From Paracentrotus lividus (taxonomy: Eukaryota; Echinodermata; Echinoidea; Camarodonta; Echinidae), in NCBI GenBank assembly GCA_940671915.1, contig CALNVZ010002974.1, forward strand, positions 22,783,967 through 22,847,966: a stretch of 64,000 nucleotides of DNA, read 5' to 3'. Every line of letters begins with the position of its first letter. Position 1 is the first letter of the stretch. The notes under the pieces are model-generated. The model saw only the letters and a list, made by a program, of their open reading frames with translations, did no database searches and had not been told where the DNA came from. A program made the position numbers and the translations under genes. Below, one piece after another: positions 53,101 to 64,000 of this stretch.

Positions 53101-56100
53101 AACGGATTGCGTTGAATTAGATAAATGTGTTGCTTTGATTTTTTTCGATTTACAAGCTTGTAAAAACAAATTATATATTTTGTACATAAATATTCTGCTA
53201 CTTAATGACTGTTTTCGTTTCAAATGGAATGTTTTTAAAAAATGTTGTAAATGATAGGTATAATAGTTCCCTGTTGTCACATCGCATCTCAACATTAAAA
53301 TGAATACACTTATGTATACACTGGTGCCATTTCCTTATACAGGTCTAAGGCAATGATATTGAGTACTTGTATGTTTTTTATTGAGAGAGATTACCATGAT
53401 TACATTCAAGTCAAACTAATCAGATGCTTTATTTTGGTTACATCATGTTGTGTGTGAATATTGAGAAGAGGAGCATTTCGAAAGTGAGATATACTGTATA
53501 TATCAAATTCATCCAAGCATTAGATATTTAAAAAGTATAGAAACCATATTCCTTTCATATGGTTTTAATTGAAAGTTCATATTGCAATCAGTTTTAGATG
53601 CATTTGATTTAGCAAATTGTCATGATGTTTCGATGATGATTGTATTATGTTAATTATGTCATTGAAAGGGGAAAGCTAGAAAGCATATGATATATACCAC
53701 TGTTTACCTCGTCTCCTTTACATGAAAGAAATACTTGGAAATTAGGACTTGGTAATGGAAACTATTTTGTAACTGATGATGAATATGAACATTCATAATG
53801 TGATCTACTTGCCTCAAAACCACTAATTACTCGTTTTTATGAACAGTTCTTTTTCATATATTTTCTGAATCTAGAGACTCTGATCTTTTCAACAATATCA
53901 AACAGTAGGTATTTTACCTACTTAATCCGTACTTTGTATCACCATGTTAGATATCTAAGTTAGTGTAAAATCTCAAATCCTATTGTAGAAAAAGTTTTCT
54001 CTTGTATTATTTTTACTTCTTTTTTTTATAAATTATTATTATTGGTGGTTTTCAGCCATCTGCGTTCAGGAATAGAAAACCTCATATTTACACCCTGGCC
54101 CTTTAAAGCGAGATTAGAAAATTAAACTCCTTCTTCGTCTTAATCATTTCAATAATGGCAAATTATTGTAAAAACAAAACCGAATGAATTTTGTTTTTTG
54201 AACAAAAAGTTGGATTTATATTTGTTATATCTTAGTATAACGTACTTTGTTAAGAGCATGAATGGTAATATTTAAGTTGTTAGGTAATTACTTTCATAAA
54301 ATAACATGTTACTAGAAAATTGTGTTTAATATATAATTTTTTTGTCATTGATGACGGTAATAAAACGTAAGCACGAAGGAAGTCGTCAGTTAGCTATGAA
54401 TTAGACGCAATTATTATAGTTTCGTTTTATGAAAATAGCAGCAATGTCAATGAAACAATGACGTATGTACTTCTGCTTTTCTATGTACAATATTATAGTT
54501 TAATTCATGATTAAGTTGTCCTCATTCAAGTCCTGTAGAAGAAACCATGTGGATATATCGGAGCTTTCTGTTGGTTATGGAAAGGGTGATAATCGAATAA
54601 ACGTTGTGTTTGCTAAGCAAGGTAACAATCATGATTGATTTGGCTTTGATTAGGATACGTTTGCATTAGGAAATTGGTCCCATTTTGTGTTCATTAACTG
54701 TGGCCTCACTGTGTTTATGAGCGATGTTGACGTATTGAATCTATTTTTGGTTTTATGAAGTGGATATCACAGCGCTTTCGTCTTGTTGATATTGAAACAA
54801 TGTATTGTAAAATAGGTTTCTTCTGCATTTTGAAAAATAAATCACAATATTCAACATGTATTGATGTACTTGATTTGTTTTTAATTCTTCACAGCTTTTA
54901 TCGTGGTGTAATTGTAAACCATATATTCATGTATGCAAATATAGTAGACGAAAGCTGATAAGACGCATCCAGCAAATGAATTACAAAAGACGGAAAAAGT
55001 TTCGAAAAGAGGGATGATCTAAATGGGAAGAAGAATCCAAATGTGTGAAGAGTTAAAAAAAACTACAAAAAAACGGTGTGAATGATGCGGGTGTGTTTGT
55101 GTGTGTATGAGAGTGAGTTGTGTTGCGTGTGTGTGTGTATTGATGTGTGAGGTGTGCGTGCGTGGTGTGTGGTGTGGGTGTATGTGCGCACGATGGAGTG
55201 TGTGTGTGTGTGTCGTGTGTAATGTGTGGTGTGATACTGGGTGGGATGGGTGATAGGGTTGGTGTGTAATTGGCTCGTTGTAGTGTGTCCATCTGTACTG
55301 ATATCGGACTAAAAGCCTTCGAGAATCGTAACTCCAGAGTTGTGTATTTAAAAGGAAATATGTGTTGCTAGATGACCTCCGTAGTGGGGAATAAATACTA
55401 CGTGGATAAACAATATTATGTACAAACATACAATTTAGTCTAAAAGCAATGAATGTTAATCTTGGACTTGAGAGATCTGGTTAAAAGGAGAGTTAATATT
55501 TCTGACTCGAAGTCGAGGTGAACAAATCTATAAGAGACATTATTTGATCTAATTGGGTAGAACACGTGTCTTACATGCTTTATCATTAATGTGACTGCAA
55601 TTACCATCATAATGTTTGTGTCAATTCTTTATATCTTACAGTTGTTCCATAATTTTTTAGTAAATTCGCCCGCATGTCTGTGACCAGTATTGAAGTATTA
55701 AGTAATTCTAAATAATTCTTTATATCAAAATATAAAAGCACTATCATCTCAATTCCAGGGACATGAACCTGCTCATTTGTGTGGATTCTAACATGTTATT
55801 ATGTCTTTAACTCCTTGTTTCTTAATGTTTCTCGCCTTCAACTATCTCTCTCTCTCTCTCTCTTTATCACACACACGCACACACAGTATATTAATTTAAC
55901 TCAACATGATAAATCTTGTCCTAGTTTGTTCCATTGTCCATGTTTATATCTACTCCCCTCTTTTCTTGCTCGTAGCTACTTTCTCCTCTCCTCTCTCTCC
56001 TTCCCAATTTCTAGTACTTTCTATTTTGTTAATTGACTTTAATATTCGGCTATGCAGTCAGGCCGCAGCGCTCCAGAAATCGGACATATTTTGTACAAGT

Positions 56101-56303
56101 CGTGTTTATGAAGTTAGCGTGTTTGCATAGTTATGTAATGGAAGAACGACACCCTACGTCTGCGCGAACATATAATTTCTGCACAAAAACAAGAAATTGA
56201 CATAAATCGGCCGTTGATATTGGAATCAAATAATAGTTAATAATACTATATTTTTATTAAAACGCAAATCATAAGATTTCAAAAGATTTAAAAATTGCGA
56301 TAA
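53101..56303. other. non-coding stretch, no gene seen
   Basis: AT-rich sequence with a degenerate TG repeat (about 55081-55236) and a TC/CA patch (55849-55885). Threonine-histidine-proline open frames on the opposite strand near 55050-55430 come from the TG repeat. Confidence 0.45.
55081..55236. repeat. degenerate TG-rich repeat
   Basis: TG/TGTGCG variants over about 150 bases, with GGTG and TGAG interruptions. Confidence 0.8.
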
Positions 56304-57145
56304 CCGAGTGAGTAAAAAAAAACTTTACACTAGAAAAATGTCAATAAAAAGAAAACCAGGTTGTAAACCCAAACAACTATTTAACATATTCTGAAAAGAG
56401 TAAATACTCCGCATCTTCTGGTCAATTTTTGTGTGGTATGTCTTTACGCTGTGGATGAACACGACGCATTGTTTGCGAACATGCAAATTGTGAATTGTGC
56501 AACGGTGGGGATGAATTGAAACAACAAAAGCTTGACAAAATAGCAGACTCCATCATGAATAAAATATCTTAACTTTTTAACGAAAATGTTTCAGCCAAAT
56601 CACTTGGCGAGGGTGTTGGTACAGTTATCGACTAGATTCTGTGTAAAAATTAGATTGATTCACGCGAGTAATCCATGAACGAGTACACATAACAAGTAAA
56701 ACTGACACTGAACAAACCTAAAAAAGGCCTCTTAATACTTTGAAAAATGATTATTTTGTCTTTGACATGTGCTCACTCATGCTTGATCTACATATCTATC
56801 TCATTTTACACAAAATGTAGTCGATATGTGTACAACGCCCCTGCCAAGTTATTTGGCGCCAGGCATTTTCGTTAAAAAGTAATGCATAGTTAATTTAGGA
56901 TGGAGTTGCTTTTTTGATAGCTTTGTTTGTTTTGATTTTACTCCCACTTTTGCAGAATTTCGAAATTTACATATTCGCAAACAATGCGCCGTGTTTATCC
57001 AAGCGTAAAAGATATAACACACAAAATTGTACCAAAAGATGCGGGAGGAGTTACTCTTTCAGAATATGTATAAGAATTTGTGGTTTTACATTGGTTTTCT
57101 TTTATTGACATTTTTCTAGTTTAAATTTTTTTCCGACTCACTCGG
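56304..57145. mobile_element. palindromic mariner-like MITE, copy 2
   Basis: The ends CCGAGTGAGTAAAAAAAAAC and CGACTCACTCGG match the element at 15984-16805. The interior shows the same self-complementary layout with shared words (AAAATGTCAATAAAAAG, CGCATCTTCTGG, GCGAACATGCAAATTG, GATGGAGTTGC). It differs from copy 1 by many substitutions and small indels, so the two insertions are old or came from different sublineages. No transposase is present. Confidence 0.8.
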
Positions 57146-57682
57146 TATATAGGTCGTATTTCATGCTAAATCCTGTCTGGAATCGTTCGATAAGCCACAT
57201 TTAATACTTCTTTATTTAAATGATTCGACGGAAAAATCAGAAAGTCTTTCTGCTTTCCAATCCCCCCCCCCCTCATTGCATGTCAAAATATTATACCAGT
57301 CCGGAGCTAGCTTAATTGTACAGTAAATGAAAATTGTTTCAGTTACTACACTCTGATTACCTAGCCTGATTTTAAATGCGATCTGATTGGTAAATGCGAA
57401 TATTGCTACGCTTTGTTTATTTACACAATGTTTCGCAGGTGCGGGCAACGGCACCCACGTGTTTTGAATTTCTAGCTAGCATCAGTCCTTGATTCAAGCA
57501 GCCAATCAATAAACCCGCATTCAATGTTTGTGAAGGATATTTTGACATGTTTATATTTCCTATCTCCTGACTTGTATAAAACGAAAATTATGTTAAAAGT
57601 CACTGTGTTTTTAAGTTAATGTTTTATTTTGATATCTAAGTTTCTTGTGTGAATTTTTGCCAAAGTAAATACTTTTACTTAA

Positions 57683-58126
57683 AGGTAGTGTCATCCTTTT
57701 TCACAATGGCGAAAACTAATGTAACTTGGCATAACTTTAGAATATGATCAACCTATAATGTCTATTCAATCTTACTGTCATAGGTGCCTAGATCAGTTAT
57801 ATGACACGGAAATCTGACTACCAATCTAGACAGCTCTCTATCAACATCGTTGATATTACGGCGTGCAGTAACAGGCCACACAAAGCAATATACCCATGGC
57901 GCATCAGCGTGCATTATTCTCTGCGCTAACGGTCAACGGTTCGCACCGTACGGTATATTTTTCGAGGTACGAAAAAATAGGAATGAATTTGATAATCGCA
58001 TATAATGACAAACATACACATTTGAGCTTAATCATGTTGTGGGAAGATATAGTCATTGATATACTATTATATCCTCTCAAAAAATAGAAATGTAATATTT
58101 TTGCCTGCAAAAGGATGACACTACCT
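57683..58126. mobile_element. TTAA-flanked MITE, 444 bp
   Basis: Perfect inverted termini AGGTAGTGTCATCCTTTT and AAAAGGATGACACTACCT are flanked on both sides by TTAA (57679-57682 and 58127-58130). A TTAA target is the hallmark of piggyBac-type elements, though some other superfamilies also use it. Short open frames inside (57896-58087 and the opposite strand) show nothing recognisable. Confidence 0.75.
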
Positions 58127-58130
58127 TTAA

Positions 58131-59685
58131 AACAAAAGGGAAAGTTTGTTTTGTTTTATACATATTACCAACACTTTCATATTATCTGAGATAAAATACC
58201 ATAAAAAGTACACGTCAAATAAGTTTTGAGTATTGTCTTTCCAACGAAGCAAAAATCACAATCCACTACCGTTGCACAAACCTTTGTTTTACCTTCTTTT
58301 TTTTTTTAAAGTAATTCCACGCTGTTGCCTCTTTATCGCCGGCGCTGCAGCCTGACTGTATGATCTCTCTTTATCCTTGCTTTCATTATACCCAGGCATC
58401 TATGTTTGCTCACGTTTCTAGGCCATTTGAATCGACTCTTGACTTCAAACACTCATATCACGATCATTTAACTTCTTTGTAATGCTCAAATGATCCAGCC
58501 GTCATGTATAATAATATTATGTCCGGAGTTATTGTCAGCCATTCCCTGAGGCTGTCATTTCTCAACCTTTTATTATGGTGGTTAAACTATGTGTCATTAG
58601 TCTCTACTTCTCCTTAAGTTCGTTGTATATTCCATGCTTAATTCCACTTTCCCAATTCATTTCTCCCCTTTCCCACTCAGCCCTTTTATAGTCTAGTCAG
58701 TCATCAACCATCCATTTCTAGCGTGTTATTATCTCAAAAGCGACGCTTTCAACACCCCTGAACCTAGGTATTACAAACAATCTTTGATTGGGAACCCGGC
58801 AATTATAGCTCATCAACGTCCCGTTTTTTCCCTGGAAAATTAGCTGAAAATTATTAACCTCTTGTCTCCTCGCATTACCGGCTTTAAGGAGAGTAAACAT
58901 TTTTGAAGGTCCCATGCGATAGATGTAGGGAGTTTATTTGATATAGGATGGATAGGGTCCTCTTGAAAAGGTTAACGAGTGAGACGTCCAAGCTGGACAT
59001 GGCGGGAAAAAGATGTAATAGCCCACATGGTTTTAGGACAGGTGATGATGACGTGTGCTATAATAAAGTGCGCATGCACGCTTACTGCCAAAGCTATTGA
59101 CGACGAACTAGTAATCACGTGGGTAGGGCAATTGATGAGAACTGAGAACACAGAAAAGAGAAACGTGATCGGCTTTGAGAATGGTACAAAGAACGAAGAA
59201 ACAATATATGGATGTTGATGTGAAGTAGAGGGAAGAGGTCGAGGACAAATGTTGAGAGAGGTGGGTTACGGACCAGCGATAAGAGAGAGGGTGTAAATGA
59301 ATAGGGACATGGGATATTCGGGAAAACCCCAATTCAGATTTATAGAAAGAAAACATCTATATACGTTAAAGTTCATCCAGCAAAAACAAAGCCGTGCCGT
59401 CGCTGTGATGATCAAAGGGGACAGATATTGTTTCAACAACATGATGATAATACGACCATAAACTTTCATATTAATTACTTAATGATTAATCAGATTAAAG
59501 TTCACCCCGAATGCCGATAGCAAAGTGTACATTTCATTATTTCTTTCAACAGTTATGCTTTGGTCACAACAGGTCGTAAGTAACACGCAGGAGAGGTTTT
59601 CATTAATACCTTTCCTGCAGAACGTAGGAACCGCAGAAATTGGCGCACGACGGCTACATGCAACTTGCACGCAACGAAAGCTACG
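58131..59685. other. non-coding stretch, no gene seen
   Basis: No supported exon. About 59140-59270 faintly resembles the decayed end of a LINE reverse transcriptase region, too weak to call. The rest is unremarkable. Confidence 0.4.
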
Positions 59686-59826
59686 CAGTGGCGGGTCCAG
59701 GTGGGTCGCACGGGACGCGCGCCCCTATAATTTGAAAACCACTCATTGACTGTACATGTTAAAATCAGAAAATTTCGGCAGCACCCCCTCCCCCTTCCCT
59801 ATCCTGAAATCATGTATCCGCCACTG
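59686..59826. mobile_element. 141-bp MITE with CAGTGGCGG terminus
   Basis: The left end CAGTGGCGGGTCCAGG and right end TGTATCCGCCACTG are inverted partners. CTACG is duplicated at 59681-59685 and 59827-59831. Elements with the terminus CAGTGGCGGATCC are often hAT-like MITEs, but those usually duplicate 8 bp, so family is uncertain. It is inserted in a sequence related to bases 155-245 of the window. Confidence 0.65.
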
Positions 59827-59955
59827 CTACGTTACACGCACGTACCACGTATTGTACGATCAGTTGTGATCACGGCATTAGAAAAATTGCGATATTATAC
59901 TGTGGATTTCAAAATTTCATCTCACGGTGTGCTTCGTGCGCAGTGCACAATACTC

Positions 59956-60290
59956 ACCCACCCTCACACACGCACCCACACACACAGCATACCCCCAACA
60001 CGCCCAACATATCCCTCACACAAATACACACACATACACACACACACACACACAAACCACAAAATAGACATGTACCCTCACCCAAACATACACACAACAC
60101 ACCCTCCAACAAACCCATTACCTAAACGCGCGCGCGCGCACACACATACACACCCATCACAACCCCACAACCCTCTCTGTCGCATATGACCACACACACA
60201 CATTCAATCTCATCCACACCCACCCTTTCACACCCTCATTCGCATGGACCGAGCGCATTTAAGACACACGCCATACTCACATCCATACAA
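59956..60290. repeat. CA-rich low-complexity region
   Basis: CA, CACC and CGCG dinucleotide-rich stretch with pure CA runs near 60030-60052 and a GC alternation at 60126-60140. The His-Thr-Pro open frames here are repeat artefacts. Confidence 0.85.
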
Positions 60291-62107
60291 CACTCTATAG
60301 TAGATGTTAACTGATTATCGTATTTTTGTACAACTTTAAGACAATTTACTCAGATCAGCAAAGAATTGAGCATTCAAGTTTTCAAATGCCTTTCTACGAA
60401 ATAGTTTTCTTTTACTAATTCATTAACATAACTAGTAGGGGCTATGTTAGAAAATCAGGGATGTGTGTGCATTCATGTTGTGCAACAATATATGTTGTTT
60501 TTGTTTTTGTCATTTAGTAAAGGCCAAAGGTGTAGTCTCATTTTTTATGCCAAATTTTCATTTAAAACGTGCTGACTTTGGTACAAAAAAAAAATTGAAT
60601 TAGTTATTATTATTTTTTTTTATTATTGTACTTTTTTATTCATCAGCAATGAGCGGTTCACTCAGATCTTATTAATCAAACGACGGTGGCTATGTTCTTT
60701 CACTTTTATGACCTTATTAAAACGAAGGTCAAAGTTCATTTATATTCCTTATACAATTTGCTAAATTTTTGCCTAAAATGGCAACGTGTTTTAGTTGTAA
60801 TGATGGGATAAAGGAGAAAACATCCATAGAAACTGATGATGACAAGCATTAGCCTAAATAATACATACCCTCCCCCAAGTCTGAGAGCAAACATCTTATT
60901 AGAATTGTAATGCACTTGCTGTATTTTTCTTGAGAACAAGAGAGAATTAAATATGAGCATGGGTGTCAAAAGGGGGTATGGATATAACCCATGGGGAGAA
61001 GGAATGCAATTTACATTGAAATCTAATAAAGTTTCAAGAATACGCAGATATCTTGCTTTTGTAGTTTGAATAGCAAGGAATCAATAGCTCAGAATTAAAG
61101 CTAAAAAATACTGAATATGGAAATCAGCCCAGAAAACCATGGCATCTATTTCATTCCACGCCTTAATCCGATTCAGGTCCAGGAAGCCATCGATAAAGGG
61201 TGCCAGGGTTGAGGGAACATCGGACGACACCATAATCAGAATTGTACGGTAAAACACGATACAAACATGTTACCGCTACCTCTAAATCTGTTAGTTTAAT
61301 CGATCGTTTCCTCGCTGGGGGCCGTGCAATCTGTGCGAATGAAGACCGGTTTGTAGAGGAGAAAGGGGTTTGGATAAGCTAAGGGAAGTGAAGGTTGGGG
61401 AAACTAATGGATGAGGCGAATTAGCCCGCCACATTGTGAACTGAATGATGACCGTTAACACAGTGGCTGGCAGGCTGAAATTGGTCCAGATGAATGAGGC
61501 CTAAGAGATGAGAACACTCAGTACCCTCTTCACCTTTTCAGGGAGAGTTTGGAAGAAAATCAGGGAAACCAAAAATAAATCTGGGACAGGGGGAAAGGGT
61601 TATTCCCAATGTGGTAGCGAGAGGCAATGGCAGAAATGGTATTAAAAATAGAAACTCGGGAGAAATCGAAGGTGACATAGCGGGGTTGTGTAGGAGGACA
61701 GAGTGAATAATATAGACTAATGAGGAGCTAGAGGAAACTCATTCTCAGATGAACATACATATTCAAGAGAATAGAGAAATATTCAAAGATTTTAACAAAA
61801 TACAGATGGAAAAAATGGTGAAACATGTGGCATGACTGGATGATTATGATAAAGATTTAAAAACAAACATATGAAGAGCTTGATTCCAAAAGGCGCTGAA
61901 TCCACTTTTGACCAAAATGGATTTTAATGGATAAATAATTGCATCTTAGGCATGGGGATCAAATGCAGCACATCAAATTTTAAAAATAATTGGAAGAATG
62001 AAGATAAAATGGTTACAAATACATTATATATGTTTTATTTCACAAGGAGCTAAATCCAAAATGGTCATTTAGGATTTGTTTATTTAACCACTTTACCTAA
62101 CAATATA
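60291..62107. other. non-coding stretch, no gene seen
   Basis: AT-rich at first, then purine-rich and less AT-rich at about 61130-61800. No exon, RNA gene or element ends are recognisable. Confidence 0.45.
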
Positions 62108-63143
62108 CTGGGTGTTTCCGAAAAAAAGGAAACCCAACTTTGATCAACAATAATTTCAAAAATATTCCAATGGTGATTATGAAATTTATATCACTGGAAA
62201 GTGCAACTCATTACCATTTTAATGATACCTCGCTCAGCTCACCAATGTCACGCATCACTGAACCCCATTGTTCTGAAAAAAGTCTTGTAAAATTGTGCGT
62301 GGTTCACTTTCATGCACCTTGAGATGGTTTGTGTGAATGTGCCTGGAAAGGAAACCCAACTTTGATCATCAATGACTTCAAAATAGTTCAGTGGTGATTG
62401 TGAAGTTAATATCACTGGAAAGTACAACTCATTACCATTCTAATGATACCTCTCTCAGCTCACCAATATCATGCATCACTGAACCCCATTGTTTTAAAAA
62501 TTGTCTCGCAAAATTGTGATAGGTTCTCTTTCATGCTCCTTGAGATGAGTTGCTTTAAAGGTTCCTAACAAATCTAAGTAAAGCATTCCAGTGACTTTAA
62601 ATAAATGAGTTTGATAAATTGGTTGGAAATGTCTTCTTATTTAGTCCGTTAATCTTACCATCCAGGTAATTTCAACATTTTACTGCTCATGACAACCCAG
62701 AGAATCTTCAGTTCTCCGTGGATAATGTAAGAAGCATGACAGTGCATCAATGACAGTGAACAATGGGGTTCAGTGATGCGTGACATTGATGAGCTGAAAG
62801 AGATATCAATACAATGATAATGTGTGGCACTTTCCAGTGATATAAACGTCATAACCACCACTCTCATGTTTTTTAAATGATTGATGGTGAAAGTTGGGTT
62901 CCCTTTTTAGGCACATTGCAATAACCCATCTCAATGAGGGTGAAAGTGAACCCCTCACATTTTTGTAAGACATTTTCAAAACAAGGAGGTTCAGTTATGC
63001 GTGACATTGGTGAGCTGAGCGAGGTATCATTAAATTGGTAATGAGTTGCACTTTCTAGTGATATAAATTTTATAATCACCATGGTAATACTTTTGAAATT
63101 ATTGATGATCAAACTTGGGTTTCCTTTTTTCTGGGTCACCCAG
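62108..63143. mobile_element. four-lobed foldback element with TA target
   Basis: The left end CTGGGTGTTTCCGAAAAAAA and right end TTTTTTCTGGGTCACCCAG are inverted partners next to TA on both sides (62106-62107 and 63144-63145). Inside are two direct copies of a unit of about 230 bp (62108-62342 and 62343-62568), a middle of about 120 bp, and two inverted copies (about 62690-62905 and 62906-63143). The unit carries GGAAACCCAACTTTGATCA, ATATCACTGGAAAGT, GCTCACCAATGTCACGCATC and CTGAACCCCATTG. Three copies keep a short open frame containing SLESATHYHFNDTS or a close variant, but this may simply reflect sequence identity. Terminus and target suggest a Tc1/mariner-type MITE. Confidence 0.75.
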
Positions 63144-63541
63144 TACATTCAGATCTTTCAGCACTTGTTGTAGCTACCTGTCTCTATCATCCGTACAAAA
63201 TTTTGATATATTAATTAACATAATTTTCATTGATTAAGCTTCTTTTGGAATAAAACATCGAAAATCCCGGTCTTTACAAAAGAGAGGAAATTCTTTTTAA
63301 AAATTATTTTTTAATTTGTTTAAATTCTAAACATCAGAAAAGATGCAAAGTCTAGCAATATCAATGTGTTTCATGTTGAATTTCATTTTTTATGGGCTTT
63401 AAATGTAAACAAATTGACATTTGACTTACAAAACATTTAAAGACATTTATTCCAAAAGGAACTAAATCCACGAAAATCAAAATTATAAAAATTTCTTTAA
63501 AAATTAAAAACGTGATTGAATTAATCGAAAACGATAGCCTA

Positions 63542-63544
<3 letters not shown>

Positions 63545-63585
<41 letters not shown>

Positions 63586-63586
63586 C

Positions 63587-63639
<53 letters not shown>
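63545..63639. repeat. compound CA then TA microsatellite
   Basis: A CA tract (63545-63580), a short TATACCGTAT bridge, then a TA tract up to 63639, directly against a Tc1-like terminus. Confidence 0.95.
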
Positions 63640-63642
<3 letters not shown>

Positions 63643-64000
63643 TGGTGGCCAAAATTATTAGAACACCTGAACCAACACAAAGTCTATGGGATTATCAATG
63701 CCCTAGTTCATTTGCCGAAATCAGATTAAAAATATCTTTTGTGTGCCATGAGCTTTCATGACTTTTTAGCATAGGGTCTTACGTATTATGTTGATACCAA
63801 ATTTATATAGTTTCGACCATCTGGTAATGCGCAGCATTAAAAATAGTTGCGCTATGCGCTTTTGATTTCCCCATAGACTTGTGTATTAAACATGTAGTCC
63901 AAATGCAAAAAAGTAAAATGCCAAATACATATGCCGATTGCTCAAAAAGTATTTGAGGTGCAAGTATGAAACTTAGCAGGCTTATTTATTCTAATATACC
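63640..64000 (+). mobile_element. Tc1-like element, left end only, cut by window edge
   Basis: The terminus CAGTGGTGGCCAAAATTATT, followed by AGAACACC and preceded by TA, is the classic left inverted terminus of Tc1-type transposons. The remaining 360 bases show no transposase frame before the window ends, so autonomy cannot be judged. Confidence 0.7.

Noticed and set aside
59140-59270. Possible decayed LINE C-terminal end (NGTKNEE...EGRGRGQ on + strand)
   Set aside because: Only a loose pattern match to the usual W-TK...GRGRP-type end of reverse-transcriptase ORFs, with stops and no upstream domain.
59943-60189. Histidine-threonine-proline rich open frames
   Set aside because: They are produced by CA-rich low-complexity DNA in all frames. 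The same applies to 36192-36395, 55019-55429 and 28213-28466.
1-64000. tRNA and rRNA genes
   Set aside because: I looked for T-arm words of the GGTTCGAATCC type with a matching acceptor stem and for conserved rRNA blocks and found none. A covariance-model scan would be needed to exclude them fully.

Overview
This is AT-rich, repeat-rich animal DNA. It has no long open frame, no operon structure, no rRNA and no recognisable tRNA. It has many microsatellites (TG/CA, ATT/AAT, TC, TA), several classes of short DNA transposons and long degenerate tandem arrays. The repeat flavour suggests a marine invertebrate: short words of the type TAGGCCTA, mariner-type and Tc1-type inverted termini, and degenerate 'AAGGTCAA...ATATCTCAAGAACC' tandem units. 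An echinoderm such as a sea urchin is my best guess, but nothing here proves it.

The main gene-like signal is a split gene on the + strand, which I built by reading splice sites and frames. A GC-richer exon (about 12306-12784) ends ATG ACA G|GTGAGA. An exon at 33194-33332 continues in the same frame into a clear signal peptide (MTGKMFFSSISLLVVLCV...). An exon at 49315-49400 and a final exon from 52005 join in frame and end in a stop at 52040-52042. Read together they give a secreted or membrane-inserted product of about 89 residues. Its family is not recognisable. The join between the second and third exon is the weak point: the better donor there gives a different frame, so an unseen exon or a shorter product is possible. 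If the model is right, about 12.3-52 kb is one transcription unit, mostly intron.

Layout. 1-12.3 kb: no gene; one CACTA-like element (3235-5507) holding a nested 276-bp MITE, a Harbinger-like MITE (5682-5887), a probable LINE 3' tail (about 6940-7150) and microsatellites. 12.3-33.2 kb: first exon and intron 1, with a 59-bp-stem hairpin, a palindromic mariner-like element (15984-16805), a cluster of a 16-bp motif (18.9-19.8 kb) and the second CACTA-like copy (22253-24282). 33.2-49.3 kb: exon 2 and intron 2, with a tandem array of about 154-bp units (41.34-43.59 kb). 49.3-52.1 kb: exons 3 and 4 around an intron carrying another degenerate tandem repeat. 52-64 kb: probable 3' UTR, then a second palindromic mariner-like copy (56304-57145), a TTAA-flanked MITE (57683-58126), a 141-bp MITE (59686-59826), CA-rich DNA, a four-lobed foldback element (62108-63143), and the start of a Tc1-like element running off the right edge.
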